Positions 63,461 through 64,000 of a stretch of DNA of 64,000 bases are shown here, piece by piece (the first letter of the stretch is position 1; every line of letters starts with the position of its first letter). The position numbers were made by a program, and so were the translations under genes. Under the pieces are notes generated by a model that saw nothing but the letters and a program-made list of their open reading frames with translations, did no database searches and was not told the DNA's origin. Source of the DNA: Alkalibacterium iburiense (GTDB lineage: Bacteria; Bacillota; Bacilli; Lactobacillales; Carnobacteriaceae_A); NCBI RefSeq assembly GCF_039521845.1, contig NZ_BAAACW010000108.1, positions 1-64,000 on the forward strand, given 5' to 3'.

Positions 63461-63706
63461 TCACTCTTTTTTCTTCTTTTTTGCTTTTTCTAACTCATCT
63501 ACTTTATCTAGGTTAAATGAATCAAAATCTTCGTCCTTTGGCTCTTCTGAACTCTCTTTTACATTCGATGGAGTAATTTCATCATCTCCCTCTGGATTCT
63601 CGAACACTTTATCTTCGTCTTTGTAATCAATATTTTCTGGTTTGTAATTAGTGCCTGCAGGGTATGGTGAATTAATGTTTGTAGGATCATTCGGATTTGG
63701 CATCAT
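63461..63706 (-). CDS. small acidic hydrophilic protein (paralogue of the 43825 gene)
   Basis: 81 residues, polar and acidic with a Lys-only tail (K-A-K-K-K-K-K-E). No signal peptide or membrane segment. Shares N-D-P-T-N and E-D-F-[ED]-x-F-N-L-D-x-[IV]-D-E with the 89-residue protein at 43825-44094. AGGAGG lies 5 bases before the first ATG (63706) and 8 before the second (63703), so the true start may be 63703. Function unknown. Confidence 0.8.
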   Translation of the reverse strand: MMPNPNDPTNINSPYPAGTNYKPENIDYKDEDKVFENPEGDDEITPSNVKESSEEPKDEDFDSFNLDKVDELEKAKKKKKE

Positions 63707-63790
63707 GAAAACCTCCTAATATTAGTAATTACTTATCGTGATTTTATCACACATCATAATCTAAAACGTAATATAGGACTTGACTATTTA

Positions 63791-64000
63791 TTACCCTTTT
63801 TTAAATTTAAAATGTGGTGAATTATTGATCTCTTTTACTTTACTTACATCTGCTTTGGGATTTCTATCGTATGTTAGCAGCCCATTGATTTCTTGCTCTA
63901 CATCATATAATTGAGTATAGCAAAACCCTGCTATAACTTCTGAATCATATACAGCTTCTATTACTCTCTTATATTCTGATAAAAACTGTTCTTCATTATC
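63791..64000 (-). CDS. GH2 family beta-glycosidase, 3' end only (runs off the window)
   Basis: The minus strand is open from the right edge to a TAA at 63791-63793, encoding 69 residues. They contain G-F-C-Y-T-Q-L-Y-D-V-E-Q-E-I-N-G-L-L, which matches G-Y-C-Y-T-Q-T-T-D-V-Q-Q-E-I-N-G-L-L at the C-terminus of the GH2 at 59900-61675. It is therefore a second member of this GH2 subgroup. Catalytic residues lie outside the window. Confidence 0.85.
   Translation of the reverse strand, partial: DNEEQFLSEYKRVIEAVYDSEVIAGFCYTQLYDVEQEINGLLTYDRNPKADVSKVKEINNSPHFKFKKG

Noticed and set aside
1..64000. Mobile elements, CRISPR arrays, tRNA or rRNA genes, sialidase or ENGase genes
   Set aside because: Looked for; no transposase frames, spaced repeats, cloverleaf sequences, or Asp-box / GH18 / GH85 motifs were seen.

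Overview
The window is a low-GC Gram-positive (Firmicutes) chromosome segment. Strong AGGAGG-type ribosome binding sites, LplABC-type sugar ABC transporters, lipobox lipoproteins, DUF624 (YesL) proteins, cre-like CcpA sites and the gene repertoire suggest a member of the Lactobacillales, plausibly Carnobacteriaceae. That taxonomic placement is inference only. No rRNA, tRNA, CRISPR array, insertion sequence or replication origin was seen.

Almost the whole window is one glycan-catabolism island: 19 complete glycoside hydrolase (GH) genes, one partial GH, a glycosylasparaginase, four sugar-binding lipoproteins, three ABC permease pairs and several regulators. Layout: (a) 234-1106, acetamidase/formamidase with its own promoter. 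(b) 10337-1169 on the minus strand: serine hydrolase, orphan binding protein, GH3, GH2 beta-glucuronidase, GH31. (c) 10617-14202 on the plus strand: LacI regulator and GH2 beta-mannosidase. (d) 26685-14250 minus: LplB/LplC-like permeases, binding protein, GH125, GH1, GH38, GH92 and glycosylasparaginase. (e) 35085-26926 minus: a large GH38, GH3 and two GH29 fucosidases. (f) 38339-35282 minus: DUF624 protein and a membrane-bound AraC-type sensor-regulator. (g) 43651-38566 minus: GH13, two GH20 and a small lipoprotein. (h) LacZ (minus) divergent from a second DUF624 gene (plus). (i) 51404-48257 minus: binding protein and two permeases. (j) 54911-51773 minus: MlrC-like M81 peptidase and a third GH29. 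(k) 61675-55227 minus: GH2, binding protein, two permeases, small membrane protein and a GH43 lipoprotein, divergent from an ArsR-like regulator with an unrecognised C-terminal domain. (l) 62842-64000: a broken P-loop ATPase/kinase gene, a small acidic protein, and the 3' end of another GH2.

How it works together: the enzymes cover most bonds of a complex or high-mannose N-glycan: galactose (LacZ), fucose (three GH29), GlcNAc (two GH20), alpha-mannose (GH92, GH38 x2, GH125), core beta-mannose (GH2), and the GlcNAc-Asn amide bond (glycosylasparaginase). None of these has a visible signal peptide, so the glycans or glycoasparagines are probably imported by the ABC transporters and dismantled in the cytoplasm. 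GH38, GH125, GH92, GH29 and GH20C-type genes also occur together in the known Streptococcus pneumoniae N-glycan locus; this island looks like a larger relative with added glycosylasparaginase and beta-mannosidase. Only the GH43 is a predicted surface enzyme. No ABC ATPase, sialidase, endo-beta-N-acetylglucosaminidase or downstream GlcNAc, fucose or mannose catabolic gene is present in the window.

Regulation is readable: most transcription units have a good promoter with a cre/LacI-type palindrome on or near it, and each binding-protein gene is followed by a strong stem-loop before the next gene.
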